This document shows, in pieces, positions 54,104 through 63,121 of a stretch of 64,000 bases of DNA (position 1 is its first letter; each line of letters begins with the position of its first letter). Both the position numbers and the translations under genes were made by a program. The stretch covers positions 1 through 64,000 of the forward strand of contig NZ_AUIF01000010.1 in assembly GCF_000423565.1 (NCBI RefSeq), given 5' to 3'. Source of the DNA: Runella zeae DSM 19591. GTDB lineage: Bacteria; Bacteroidota; Bacteroidia; Cytophagales; Spirosomataceae. The notes under the pieces are model-generated. The model had not been told where the DNA came from, ran no database searches, and saw only the letters and a list, made by a program, of their open reading frames with translations.

Positions 54104-54121
54104 TAAAAACACCTTCCAAAC

Positions 54122-54536
54122 TGGTTACTTATATACCAATCACAAGTCTAAGCGATAAAAATGGCTGCTACTATTTTGATGTATGCCTTTTGGCTTCGTT
54201 CAGATTATCTGTTTACTATACTCCAAAATTATAAAATCTTTTCGCTTGAATAAGTTTGTTCAAAAACAATCTTATATCTTTTTCTTTTTACCTAACTATC
54301 AACACTTTAACGCCATTTTTTACTAATAAAAGATACTATTAAAAAAATATTTCTCATAAAACACCCCAAAAAATGTGACTTATATACCTAAACAACGTCT
54401 AACGCGCGAAAAATGACAGCTACGTTCATAAAATCCCTCCTAAACTGAGAAACAAATTGGAGACAAGATACCTAGAACCAAAAGAATACATCCCAAAAAA
54501 TGTGACTTATATACCAAATAAACGTCTAACGCGCGA
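54122..54536 (+). repeat. three dispersed copies of a novel roughly 48-bp repeat in a 538-bp gene-free stretch upstream of nadE
   Basis: The gap 54104-54641 holds no convincing gene. It contains three direct copies of one motif: R1 about 54124-54170, R2 about 54361-54422 and R3 about 54488-54536. The shared core is GTnACTTATATACC, then a short variable A-rich part, then (A)CGTCTAACGCGCGA. R2 and R3 also share the preceding ACAnCCCAAAAAATGTG, and R1 and R2 share a following AAAAATG(R)C(N)GCTAC. R2 and R3 are 127 bp apart. Nothing here resembles an IS end or CRISPR. The nearest downstream gene is nadE, 105 bp after R3. Confidence 0.8.
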
Positions 54537-54641
54537 GGGATACTTACCTTGCATCATCACCGATTAAAAGGTTTCAAGCGGATAGATTGGCTTTCTCCGT
54601 CGGAAATCTCAATTTTGTACCAAACAAACTCCTATTCAAAC

Positions 54642-56666
54642 ATGCCACTCCTCAAAGTAGCCGCAGGAACTATCAATACCACACCCTTGGCGTGGGAATC
54701 AAACAAAAAGAGTATCATCGATGCCATAGAGGAAGCGCGTCAACAAAACATCAGTCTGTTGTGCTTACCCGAATTGTGCATCACGGGCTATGGATGTGAC
54801 GATGCTTTTTATAGTCAAAACACACTTAATCAAGCCCTTGAAAGCCTTCACGAAATAGTAAATCAAACAAGTGGAATAGTGGTCTCGGTAGGGTTGCCGC
54901 TGCGTTTCAACAATAAAATTTATAACACAGCTTGTTTGATTGCCAACAAACGTATCCTGGGTTTCACGGCCAAGCAGCATCTTCCCAACTATGGGTTATT
55001 TTATGAAGATCGTTGGTTTCATCGATGGCCAAGTGGCGCACGAGAAGAAATCAAGGTGGGTGATTTTAGTTATCCTATTGGCGATTTGGTTTTTGACCTT
55101 TCTGGCGTCAGGATTGCCTTTGAAATATGCGAAGATGCTTGGGTAGCATTACGACCGGGTCGTTCTCATTTTGAGCGCGGGGTGGATATTATTCTTAATC
55201 CGAGTGCAAGTCCTTTTGCTTTTCATAAATTCATGACCCGCGAACGCTTCGTGATTGATGGTTCCCGTTCTTTTTCGTGCAGCTATGTCTATACCAACTT
55301 ACTTGGCAACGAATCGGGCCGCCTTATTTTTGACGGAGATGCGATGATTGCGTCTGATGGTACACTGTTGGCTTCAAGTCCGCGATTTGGGTACGCCGAC
55401 TATCATCTTACTGCGGCTGTTGTTGATACTGACCTCACACGTCTTTCTCATTCCCAAATCAAGTCTTCTCTTCCAACGGGCAATTGGAAGGTCGCCGATA
55501 CTTTTGCATGGCCAGAAACCAGCCCTGCTTACCAAGTAGCAGAATTAGAACCCTTTGAAAGAGGTGGTTTTTTGAAAGAAGAAGAATTTGCGCGAGCGGT
55601 ATGTTTGGCTTTGTTTGATTACTTGCGCAAATCTCGTTCGCAAGGTTTTACGATTTCGCTCTCAGGTGGGGCTGATTCCTGCGCTTGCGTGGCTCTGTGT
55701 GGTTTGATGATTCGACTAGCCGACGAAAGCATAGGTCTGGATGCTTTCAAACAAAAGCTAAGCTATATCAAAAAAATTCAGGCTGAAACCACAATTGAAG
55801 GCATCGCTAAACAATTGATTCACAGCATCTACCAAGGTACTGAAAATAGCTCCAAAGATACTTACGAATCGGCCGAAAGCTTGGCTGAATCGATTGGTGC
55901 TACCTTTTATAATGTCAATATCAACGGACTCGTCGACACCTACAAAGGACTTATTGAGCAGCAGATTGGAAGAGATTTGACTTGGGAGCAAGACGATATT
56001 CCGCTTCAAAATATCCAAGCAAGGGTACGTGCCCCAAGTGTATGGTTATTGACCAATCTTTATGGGCACTTGCTATTGGCAACTTCTAATCGCTCCGAAG
56101 TAGCTGTGGGCTATTGCACGATGGACGGCGATACGGCGGGGAGTATTAGTCCTATTGCGGGCATCGACAAGCATTGGCTACGTCAGTGGCTTGTGTGGCT
56201 CGAAACTATCGGCTGCCATGTCAAAGGTCACCATATCAAAATAGAAGGTTTGAAAAAAGTAAACAGCCTTCAGCCAACGGCCGAGCTACGCCCTAAAGAC
56301 AAAATGCAAACCGACGAAAAAGATTTGATGCCTTATGAAGTATTGGATGCTATCGAAGAAGTAGCTATCCGCGACAAAAAATCTCCCATCGATTGTTTCA
56401 AATTCATGGAGGTACGTTTTGAAGGAAAATACTCCCGCGAGATGTTGTTCACTTCGGTAGATAGATTTTTCAAATTGTGGAGTCGCAATCAATGGAAGCG
56501 AGAGCGCTATGCCCCGAGCTTCCACCTCGATGACCTCAATCTCGATCCACGCTCTTGGTGTCGTTTCCCGATTTTGTCAGGAGGTTTTGAAAAAGAATTG
56601 GAAGAGTTGAAAGCCTATTATGAAGGAAAATCCACCAAAGGGCGCAAAGGCAAAATTGGGTTTTAA
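54642..56666 (+). CDS. nadE: glutamine-dependent NAD+ synthase
   Basis: The enzyme makes NAD+ from deamido-NAD+, ATP and glutamine. The start is the ATG at 54642 (MPLLKVAAGTINTTPLAWES), which begins the amidase domain directly; a TTG frame from 54549 adds 31 residues lying partly in a repeat-rich leader. The N-terminal nitrilase-like glutaminase has its catalytic triad in 'LCLPELCITGYG' (Glu), 'TAKQHLPNYG' (Lys) and 'FEICEDAW' (Cys). The C-terminal synthase has the ATP loop 'ISLSGGADSCACVAL'. The 674 residues fit the two-domain form. mgsA follows by 48 bp. Confidence 0.95.
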   Translation: MPLLKVAAGTINTTPLAWESNKKSIIDAIEEARQQNISLLCLPELCITGYGCDDAFYSQNTLNQALESLHEIVNQTSGIVVSVGLPLRFNNKIYNTACLIANKRILGFTAKQHLPNYGLFYEDRWFHRWPSGAREEIKVGDFSYPIGDLVFDLSGVRIAFEICEDAWVALRPGRSHFERGVDIILNPSASPFAFHKFMTRERFVIDGSRSFSCSYVYTNLLGNESGRLIFDGDAMIASDGTLLASSPRFGYADYHLTAAVVDTDLTRLSHSQIKSSLPTGNWKVADTFAWPETSPAYQVAELEPFERGGFLKEEEFARAVCLALFDYLRKSRSQGFTISLSGGADSCACVALCGLMIRLADESIGLDAFKQKLSYIKKIQAETTIEGIAKQLIHSIYQGTENSSKDTYESAESLAESIGATFYNVNINGLVDTYKGLIEQQIGRDLTWEQDDIPLQNIQARVRAPSVWLLTNLYGHLLLATSNRSEVAVGYCTMDGDTAGSISPIAGIDKHWLRQWLVWLETIGCHVKGHHIKIEGLKKVNSLQPTAELRPKDKMQTDEKDLMPYEVLDAIEEVAIRDKKSPIDCFKFMEVRFEGKYSREMLFTSVDRFFKLWSRNQWKRERYAPSFHLDDLNLDPRSWCRFPILSGGFEKELEELKAYYEGKSTKGRKGKIGF

Positions 56667-56714
56667 AGTTGTAACCTAAAGAGATCAAAAAGTTTTTCTA
56701 AAACTATCAACAAA

Positions 56715-57164
56715 ATGCACATTCGTCAACTTGCCGCTCGCAAACGTATCGCATTGGTGGCCCATGACCACAAAAAAGTGGACCTTATCCAATGGGCTTC
56801 ACAAAACAAAGCCCTCCTTACGCCTCATGAATTGTATGCCACAGGCACCACCGGTAAACTACTCGAAGTGGCTTTGGATACTCCCGTAACGCGGCTTTTG
56901 AGTGGCCCTCTCGGCGGAGATCAACAAATCGGAGCTATGATTGCCGAAGGCCGGATTGATGTCTTGATTTTCTTTTGGGATCCCATGTCGGCACAACCAC
57001 ACGACCCCGACATCAAAGCCCTGCTTCGCCTTGTAGTAGTGTGGAATATACCGATTGCCTGCGACCGCGCCTCCGCCGATTTTCTAATGACCTCTCCACT
57101 GATGAGTCAGCCTTACGAGAGCATTTTGCCGGATTATGATGCTTATCTCCAAAGGAAGGTTTGA
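56715..57164 (+). CDS. mgsA: methylglyoxal synthase
   Basis: The 149-residue protein matches MgsA throughout: 'KRIALVAHDHKK', 'LYATGTTGKLLEVAL', 'LSGPLGGDQQIGAMIAEG' with the catalytic Asp, and 'FFWDPMSAQPHDPDIKALLR'. It converts dihydroxyacetone phosphate to methylglyoxal, a bypass used when sugar phosphates pile up. It lies 48 bp after nadE and 84 bp before trpG, on the same strand. Confidence 0.96.
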   Translation: MHIRQLAARKRIALVAHDHKKVDLIQWASQNKALLTPHELYATGTTGKLLEVALDTPVTRLLSGPLGGDQQIGAMIAEGRIDVLIFFWDPMSAQPHDPDIKALLRLVVVWNIPIACDRASADFLMTSPLMSQPYESILPDYDAYLQRKV

Positions 57165-57248
57165 GGTACGATAGGAAATGGTATTTTTGTGTTTTCAATT
57201 GAAGATAAACTTGTTTGTTTGCTCACTCACTTTTTACAAATCCACCAA

Positions 57249-57815
57249 ATGCGTATCTTAGTCCTTGACAATTACGACTCTTTTACTTATAATTTAGTCT
57301 ATATTTTACGAGAGCTGCACGACGATGTAGAAGTGCATCGCAACGATAAAATCTCTCTTGATGAGGTAGCTCAGTATGATAAAATTCTTCTCTCTCCTGG
57401 CCCTGGCATTCCTTCAGAGGCAGGCATCATGCAGGATTTGATTCGGACCTACGCTCCCACTAAGAGCATCATGGGAGTATGCTTAGGACATCAAGGGATT
57501 GGAGAAGTTTTTGGCGCTACCCTCAACAATATGTCGGACGTATTGCATGGAATCAGCGATAAAGCAATCGTTACTGACCCTTCTGAGCCTCTTTTTCAGG
57601 GGCTTCCTTCCTCTTTTCAAGTAGGTCGATACCACTCATGGACCGTCGTAGGTGCGACCGTTCCTGATACCATGACTATCACCGCCGTCGACGAAAACGG
57701 GGAAGTAATGGCGCTTCATCATAATACTTATGACGTAAGAGGCGTACAGTTTCATCCTGAATCGGTACTGACAGAGCATGGCAAACAAATGTTGCAAAAT
57801 TGGCTCGCTATCTGA
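57249..57815 (+). CDS. trpG: anthranilate/aminodeoxychorismate synthase glutaminase subunit
   Basis: The start is the ATG at 57249 (MRILVLDNYDSFTYNLVYIL), the canonical beginning; a GTG frame from 57189 would add 20 odd residues. It is a class I glutamine amidotransferase: nucleophile Cys in 'MGVCLGHQGIGEVFG' and the His/Glu pair in 'VQFHPESVLTEHG'. It supplies ammonia to TrpE or PabB. TrpG and PabA cannot be separated by sequence, and trpE is not in the window. The rest of the trp genes start at 59985, after two unrelated genes. Confidence 0.9.
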   Translation: MRILVLDNYDSFTYNLVYILRELHDDVEVHRNDKISLDEVAQYDKILLSPGPGIPSEAGIMQDLIRTYAPTKSIMGVCLGHQGIGEVFGATLNNMSDVLHGISDKAIVTDPSEPLFQGLPSSFQVGRYHSWTVVGATVPDTMTITAVDENGEVMALHHNTYDVRGVQFHPESVLTEHGKQMLQNWLAI

Positions 57816-57839
57816 GGATAACTTTACCACAAATGATAG

Positions 57840-57883
57840 AAGTAAGTAAATACCCTCCGACTTACTTTCATTTTTATTTGTTT
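57840..57883 (+). terminator. probable terminator after trpG
   Basis: AAGTAAGT (57840-57847) and ACTTACTT (57860-57867) form an 8-bp stem with a 12-nt loop, followed by TCATTTTTATTTGTTT. It lies 24 bp past the trpG stop. The stem is short, so termination may be partial. The rest of the 215-bp gap to 58031 shows nothing I can name. Confidence 0.5.
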
Positions 57884-58030
57884 ACCTTTTTGACATAGGT
57901 ATCAATCCCTTTCCAAACACAATACGGAGGCTTTACTTGAAGTGGCAGGTTTTAGGAAGATCATCCTAAATCTTCTAATTAACACAATCCCCTTTCTTAA
58001 TGATTATTTATCAAATTTGATTTTTATAAA

Positions 58031-59011
58031 ATGACAGTTGATCAAATATTTGACTCTTTTCCCAAGCTAAAAGTACTGATTGTGGGCGATGTAATGTTGG
58101 ATGCCTATGTATGGGGAAAAGTAGAACGTATTTCGCCCGAGGCTCCTGTACCTGTGGTAGTGGCACATCACCGCGAATATCGTTTGGGCGGTGCTGGCAA
58201 TGTCATTCTGAATGTGCATGCGCTAGGCGCTGAGCCTATCATCTGTTCGGTGATTGGTAATGATACCCAAGGTCAAAATTTGTTGGAAGAACTAACAAAA
58301 AGAGGCTTAAGAACCGACGGTATCCTCCAAAGCCCCGACCGTATCACTACTATCAAAGAACGCATCATTGCCAGCTCACAGCAAGTTGTCAGAGTAGATA
58401 CCGAAACTGATAAAGTCATCACTTTAGAAGAACAAGCACAGCTCATTGACAAAGCGAAGGAATTGATGAACAACTGTGACGTAGTTTTGTTTCAGGATTA
58501 TGACAAAGGGGTTTTGTGCCCCCATGTCATCAAAGAACTTACCGATTACGCCAATCTTCACGATATCCCGACGGTAGTAGATCCTAAAAAGCGAAATTTC
58601 TTGGCTTACCAAAATGTAACCCTCTTCAAACCCAATCTTAAAGAACTTAAAGAGGGCCTAAAAGTAGATTTTGATGTAAGAAAAGAAGACGAGCTCAAAG
58701 CAGTTGTCAAAAAATTACGTCACGAACTAAACGCCAAAGGGGCTTTTGTAACGCTCTCCGAACGAGGCGTTTATATTGATTTCTCGGACCAACAACACCG
58801 CATTGCTGCTCACGAACGAGAAATTGCGGATGTGTCAGGCGCGGGTGACACAGTTATCAGCATTGCCGCGTGCGCCCTTGCGCTCAAGCTCCCACCCAAT
58901 ATCGTCGCCGAACTCTCTAACCTTGGTGGAGGGCTCGTATGCGAGCACGTAGGCGTAGTACCTATCAACAAAGAGACCCTAAAATCAGAAGCAAAAAAGA
59001 GCTTGGAGTAA
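58031..59011 (+). CDS. rfaE1: D-glycero-beta-D-manno-heptose-7-phosphate kinase (RfaE domain I)
   Basis: This is a PfkB-family kinase of RfaE type: 'VLIVGDVMLDAYVWGKVERI' and 'APVPVV' at the N-terminus, 'YRLGGAGNVILNVHALGAEP', and the catalytic 'DVSGAGDTVISIAACALAL' near the end. It phosphorylates heptose 7-phosphate at C1 for the LPS-core precursor ADP-heptose. The adenylyltransferase domain that is fused in E. coli HldE is absent here (326 aa). It is 25 bp upstream of hemC. Confidence 0.92.
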   Translation: MTVDQIFDSFPKLKVLIVGDVMLDAYVWGKVERISPEAPVPVVVAHHREYRLGGAGNVILNVHALGAEPIICSVIGNDTQGQNLLEELTKRGLRTDGILQSPDRITTIKERIIASSQQVVRVDTETDKVITLEEQAQLIDKAKELMNNCDVVLFQDYDKGVLCPHVIKELTDYANLHDIPTVVDPKKRNFLAYQNVTLFKPNLKELKEGLKVDFDVRKEDELKAVVKKLRHELNAKGAFVTLSERGVYIDFSDQQHRIAAHEREIADVSGAGDTVISIAACALALKLPPNIVAELSNLGGGLVCEHVGVVPINKETLKSEAKKSLE

Positions 59012-59036
59012 TCAAGCAGCTATACCCATTTTTTCC

Positions 59037-59963
59037 ATGACTCCTATCAAAATCGGAACACGCGGCAGCCGTTTAGCACTTTGGCAAGCGTATTATGTCG
59101 AAAATATATTGCAAAAGGGAGGACTTTCGACCGAAATCGTACTCATCGAGACAAAAGGTGATCAAATTCTTGACCGTTCGTTGTCCAAAATCGGTAGTAA
59201 GGGCGTTTTTACCCAAGAGCTTGAAGACCAGCTCCGTGATGGCCGTATCGATATTGCGGTTCATAGTGCCAAAGATTTACAATCAGAGCTTGATGATGAC
59301 CTAAGCATCATTGCCTTTACTGAGCGCGAACGAGTCAACGATGTACTGGTAAGTCGCAATACTTCACTTTCTCTCAGAAGTGGCGATAGCTTTACGGTAG
59401 GCACTTCTTCTACGCGTCGAGTAGCTTTGCTCAAACACTTTTATCCCCATATCCGCACAGTCGATATGCGTGGCAATCTGCAAACCCGACTTCGTAAACT
59501 AGACGAAGGCCAATGCGATGCTATTTTGTTGGCATTTGCGGGAGTTCATCGGATGGAATATGACGAATTGATTGCTGAACACCTCTCTTTAGACGAATTT
59601 ACACCTGCGGTAGGCCAAGGAAGCGTGGCTATTGAATGTAGTCAAACCCTCGACCCTGCCAAACGTGATAAAATAAGATCATTACTCAATCATGCAGATA
59701 CCGAAACCTGTCTTTTGGCCGAAAGGGCGTTTCTGCGGCGTTTGCAGGGCGGATGTAGTGTACCCGTTTTTGGGTTAGCTACTTTACAAACTGACTCCCT
59801 CGTAATGACAGGAGGAGTGGTAAGTTTGGACGGAAAAACCCTGCTCAAACAGACCATCAATGGCTCACACTCTCAGCCCGAAACCATAGGAACTCAACTA
59901 GCCGAATCGCTTTTGACCCAAGGCGCGGCTGATATTTTAGCCCAAATCAAACAAAACCAGTAA
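59037..59963 (+). CDS. hemC: hydroxymethylbilane synthase (porphobilinogen deaminase)
   Basis: The enzyme joins four porphobilinogens into hydroxymethylbilane in haem synthesis. 'KIGTRGSRLALWQAYYV' at the start, 'VHSAKDLQSELDDDLSI', and 'TVGTSSTRRVALL...DMRGNLQTRL' are all family blocks. The Cys that carries the dipyrromethane cofactor is in 'LQGGCSVPVFG' near residue 240. The 308 residues are normal. It lies between rfaE1 and trpD. Confidence 0.97.
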   Translation: MTPIKIGTRGSRLALWQAYYVENILQKGGLSTEIVLIETKGDQILDRSLSKIGSKGVFTQELEDQLRDGRIDIAVHSAKDLQSELDDDLSIIAFTERERVNDVLVSRNTSLSLRSGDSFTVGTSSTRRVALLKHFYPHIRTVDMRGNLQTRLRKLDEGQCDAILLAFAGVHRMEYDELIAEHLSLDEFTPAVGQGSVAIECSQTLDPAKRDKIRSLLNHADTETCLLAERAFLRRLQGGCSVPVFGLATLQTDSLVMTGGVVSLDGKTLLKQTINGSHSQPETIGTQLAESLLTQGAADILAQIKQNQ

Positions 59964-59984
59964 AATTTGACCTTTACCCCACCA

Positions 59985-60974
59985 ATGAAGGCTACGCTCA
60001 ATCATCTCCTCAATTACCAAACTATCGACCATCAAACAGCCTATCAAACCTTGCTCGGCATAGGAAAAGGTGAATTTAACCCTTCTCAAATAGCTAGTTT
60101 TCTCACCATTTTTGCGCTGAGAGGAATTACGGTAGAAGAACTAAGAGGATTTCGGGATGCCATGTTGGAGCTGTGTCTTCCCCTTGATTTTTCGGCTTTT
60201 GACCCGATGGATGTATGCGGTACAGGCGGTGACGGCAAAGATACTTTCAATATTTCTACTCTTTCAGCTTTTGTGGTAGCCGGCACGGGTCAGCGCATTG
60301 CCAAACATGGCAACCACGGCGTATCGAGTTTGGTAGGCTCCTCTACCGTTCTAGAATATTTGGGGATTAAGTTTTCAAACGATGTAGATTATCTCACCCG
60401 AAAAATCGAAACTGCCAATATCTGCTATCTACACGCGCCACTTTTTCATCCCGCTATGAAGTATGTCGCGCCTATTCGGAAAGAATTAGGTATCAAAACA
60501 TTTTTCAACATGCTAGGGCCTCTTACCAATCCTAGTTTTCCCAAAAAACAGTTGGTCGGAGTATTTAGCCTTGAATTAGCCAGACTTTATGCCTATCTTT
60601 ACCAGCAATCCAAGCATCATTATGTGATTGTTCACGCTTTAGACGGTTATGATGAAGTGTCTTTAACGGGTGATTTTAAAATAACTACAGCTCAAAGCGA
60701 GCAAATTCTTTCGCCGCTTCACCTCGGCTTAGACATTCTTGCGCCTAGCGAATTATCGGGAGGAAATAGCCTCAAAGAATCCGCTGATATTTTCTTAAAT
60801 GTACTTCAAGATGAGGCCACTCCTGCCCAAAAACAAGCAGTATTGGCCAATGCTGGTTTGGCGCTATATGCCGCTAATCCATCTCTATCGTTGTCGGAGG
60901 CCATTGCTACTGCTCGCGAATCATTGGAAAGCAAAAAAGCACTGGCTTGTTTCAAAAAACTAATTGAAGATTGA
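59985..60974 (+). CDS. trpD: anthranilate phosphoribosyltransferase
   Basis: TrpD transfers a phosphoribosyl group from PRPP to anthranilate, the second step of tryptophan synthesis. The PRPP-binding 'DVCGTGGDGKDTFNISTL' and 'KHGNHGVSSLVGSSTVLEYL' are diagnostic. The start is the ATG at 59985 (MKATLNHLLNYQ), 21 bp after hemC; a TTG frame at 59967 adds six residues. The next gene (Uma2 type) begins one base after its stop. Confidence 0.96.
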   Translation: MKATLNHLLNYQTIDHQTAYQTLLGIGKGEFNPSQIASFLTIFALRGITVEELRGFRDAMLELCLPLDFSAFDPMDVCGTGGDGKDTFNISTLSAFVVAGTGQRIAKHGNHGVSSLVGSSTVLEYLGIKFSNDVDYLTRKIETANICYLHAPLFHPAMKYVAPIRKELGIKTFFNMLGPLTNPSFPKKQLVGVFSLELARLYAYLYQQSKHHYVIVHALDGYDEVSLTGDFKITTAQSEQILSPLHLGLDILAPSELSGGNSLKESADIFLNVLQDEATPAQKQAVLANAGLALYAANPSLSLSEAIATARESLESKKALACFKKLIED

Positions 60975-60975
60975 T

Positions 60976-61572
60976 ATGGGTGTAATAAGTATAAAAGATT
61001 TAAATCCAAGCGGTATCTATACTTATGCCGACTATTTGAAATGGACCTTCGATGAACGCATTGAACTCATCAAGGGAAAAATTTTCAATATGTCGCCTGC
61101 CCCTGCCCGACGAAACCAAAAAATTTTAGGAAGAATATTTACTCCTATCAGTATCTTACTGGATGGATACACATGTGAAGTATATGCGGCTCCTTTTGAT
61201 GTTAGACTTACCCAACGACAAAACAAACACACTGACAATCAGATTTATACCGTCGTACAACCTGATATTTCTGTGATTTGTGACCCCACAAAACTTGATG
61301 ATCGCGGATGCTTAGGTGCCCCTGATATAATTGTTGAGATTTTGTCGCCAGGCAATACCAAAAAAGAAATGAGCGACAAATTTCAAGTTTATGAAGAAAA
61401 TGGGGTAAAAGAATATTGGTTAGTCGAACCCAACGACAACGTCATCATTGTGTATGTTCTTAATGAGGAAGGGAAGTATGTAGGTTTGCACCCTTATACA
61501 GAAAATGACATTATTAGATCCAGTGTGATTCCAAACCTTGAAATATCTGTCAGTAAAATTTTTGAACCTTAA
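60976..61572 (+). CDS. Uma2-family (DUF820) PD-(D/E)XK-like protein
   Basis: The 198-residue protein has the Uma2 layout: 'YTYADYLKWTFDERIELIKG' at the start, 'VVQPDISVICD' (acidic residue of the core), 'GAPDIIVEILSPGNTKKEMS' (core D and E), and 'YEENGVKEYWLVEPNDNVI'. Family members have a restriction-endonuclease-like fold; their role is largely unknown, and they are abundant in cyanobacteria and Cytophagales. Start ATG 60976 follows the trpD stop by one base, and its stop TAA overlaps the trpC ATG by one base (TAATG). It is therefore built into the trp operon, which is unusual. Confidence 0.88.
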   Translation: MGVISIKDLNPSGIYTYADYLKWTFDERIELIKGKIFNMSPAPARRNQKILGRIFTPISILLDGYTCEVYAAPFDVRLTQRQNKHTDNQIYTVVQPDISVICDPTKLDDRGCLGAPDIIVEILSPGNTKKEMSDKFQVYEENGVKEYWLVEPNDNVIIVYVLNEEGKYVGLHPYTENDIIRSSVIPNLEISVSKIFEP

Positions 61573-62372
61573 TGAATATTTTAGATAAAATAATAGCCCA
61601 CAAACGCACAGAAGTAGAAGCGGCCAAAGCTAAAGTAAGCCTCGAACAACTCGAAAAAGCCCCTCTCTTCACGCGTCAGACCCTCTCCCTTAAAAATGCC
61701 CTTAAAGCAGAAGGCGCGTCGGGGATTATCTCTGAGTTTAAGCGCAAATCACCTTCCAAAGGCATTATCAATGACCGTCTTTTGCCCGAAATCGTCACCA
61801 AAGGATACGTAGAAGCAGGGGCTAATGGCTTGTCGGTCTTGACCGATACGGCCTTTTTTGGGGGTACTTTTGATGATTTTGCCAAAGCTCGTGCGGCTAA
61901 TCCTTACACTCCTATGCTTCGCAAGGATTTTATGATTGACGAATATCAACTATGGGAAGCCAAGGCGATTGGGGCCGATGTGATTTTGCTCATTGCGGCC
62001 AATCTTACTCCCGCCGAAATTCGGCATTTGGGTCAAAAAGCACAAAGTTTAGGATTAGAGGTATTGCTAGAAGTCCACAACCAAGAAGAATTGGAGCAAA
62101 GTATATGCGAATATGTGGATATGGTAGGTGTCAACAATCGAAATCTTAAAACTTTTGTAACTTCTATCGAAACTTCTGTGGAATTAGCGCAACTTATTCC
62201 AGATGATTTCGTCAAAATATCCGAAAGTGGGCTCAAAAATGCAGACACTATTCAGCAACTTCGGGGAGTAGGGTATCAAGGTTTTTTGATTGGAGAATCG
62301 TTTATGACTACTGACGACCCCGGACTTGCGCTCAAAAACCTCATTGATAAGTTTCAAATGAGCATCAACTAA
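61572..62372 (+). CDS. trpC: indole-3-glycerol-phosphate synthase
   Basis: TrpC closes the indole ring from carboxyphenylamino-deoxyribulose phosphate. The TIM-barrel blocks 'IISEFKRKSPSKG', 'LSVLTDTAFFGGTFDD', 'PMLRKDFMIDEYQLWEAKAI', 'LLEVHNQEELEQ', 'VGVNNRNLKTF' and 'ISESGLKNADTI' are all present, including the catalytic Lys and Glu residues. Its ATG overlaps the stop of the Uma2-type gene, which implies translational coupling. trpF follows after 22 bp. Confidence 0.97.
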   Translation: MNILDKIIAHKRTEVEAAKAKVSLEQLEKAPLFTRQTLSLKNALKAEGASGIISEFKRKSPSKGIINDRLLPEIVTKGYVEAGANGLSVLTDTAFFGGTFDDFAKARAANPYTPMLRKDFMIDEYQLWEAKAIGADVILLIAANLTPAEIRHLGQKAQSLGLEVLLEVHNQEELEQSICEYVDMVGVNNRNLKTFVTSIETSVELAQLIPDDFVKISESGLKNADTIQQLRGVGYQGFLIGESFMTTDDPGLALKNLIDKFQMSIN

Positions 62373-62394
62373 CAACCATAAAGTACCTACTACT

Positions 62395-63039
62395 ATGATG
62401 AAGATTAAAGTTTGTGGAATGCGCGACACAGCTAATTTAGCTGAACTACTTGAGTTGAAACCTGACTTCATAGGGTTTATTTTTTATGACAAATCTCCTC
62501 GTTTTGTGGGCGAAATCTTGGACGAAGAGTTTGTCAAAAATATACCAAAACCTATCAAAAAAGTAGGTGTTTTTGTCAACGCAAACCCTGACTTTATCCT
62601 CAGAAATGTTAAGAAGTACGATTTACAATTTGTACAACTGCATGGTAACGAAACACCCGATTTTTGTCGAACCCTCAAAATGCGGGGCGCTAATATCATA
62701 AAGGCATTTTCGGTAGATGAAAACTTCAATTTCGCAACCCTCAACAATTACAAACCTCATTGCGACTTTTTCCTCTTCGATGCCAAAGGCACTCAGCCAG
62801 GCGGAAATGGTATCACATTTAACTGGGAAGTTCTCAAGCGCTACGACAACGACAAACCTTTCTTTCTGAGCGGAGGGCTATCGCTCGAAAATATCGAAGA
62901 GGTTTCTAAACTCGATAACCCCATTTTTGGTTTAGACGTAAACAGCAAGTTTGAGACAGAACCAGCCCTCAAAGATATTGAAAAACTCAAACAGCTCATG
63001 GAGATGGTTAGACCTGCCGCCGAAGAAGTAGAAGCCTAA
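62395..63039 (+). CDS. trpF: phosphoribosylanthranilate isomerase
   Basis: TrpF makes an Amadori rearrangement of phosphoribosylanthranilate. The general base Cys is in 'IKVCGMRDTANLAEL', the acid Asp in 'FFLFDAKGTQPGGNGITFNW', and 'FFLSGGLSLENIEEV' and 'GLDVNSKFETEPALKD' bind phosphate. Two adjacent ATGs (62395 and 62398) are possible starts. In this genome TrpC and TrpF are separate proteins, unlike the E. coli fusion. Confidence 0.96.
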   Translation: MMKIKVCGMRDTANLAELLELKPDFIGFIFYDKSPRFVGEILDEEFVKNIPKPIKKVGVFVNANPDFILRNVKKYDLQFVQLHGNETPDFCRTLKMRGANIIKAFSVDENFNFATLNNYKPHCDFFLFDAKGTQPGGNGITFNWEVLKRYDNDKPFFLSGGLSLENIEEVSKLDNPIFGLDVNSKFETEPALKDIEKLKQLMEMVRPAAEEVEA

Positions 63040-63121
63040 AGCTTTATTTATTCGGCAACTCCCCACAAAATCAAACTTCGTTTTATCACTTTTTTAGAAT
63101 CAAATTAATAGAGTATATCCC

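Noticed and set aside
54122-54536. CRISPR-like reading of the three motif copies
   Set aside because: Copies are imperfect and unevenly spaced (about 250 and 127 bp), with no cas genes nearby.
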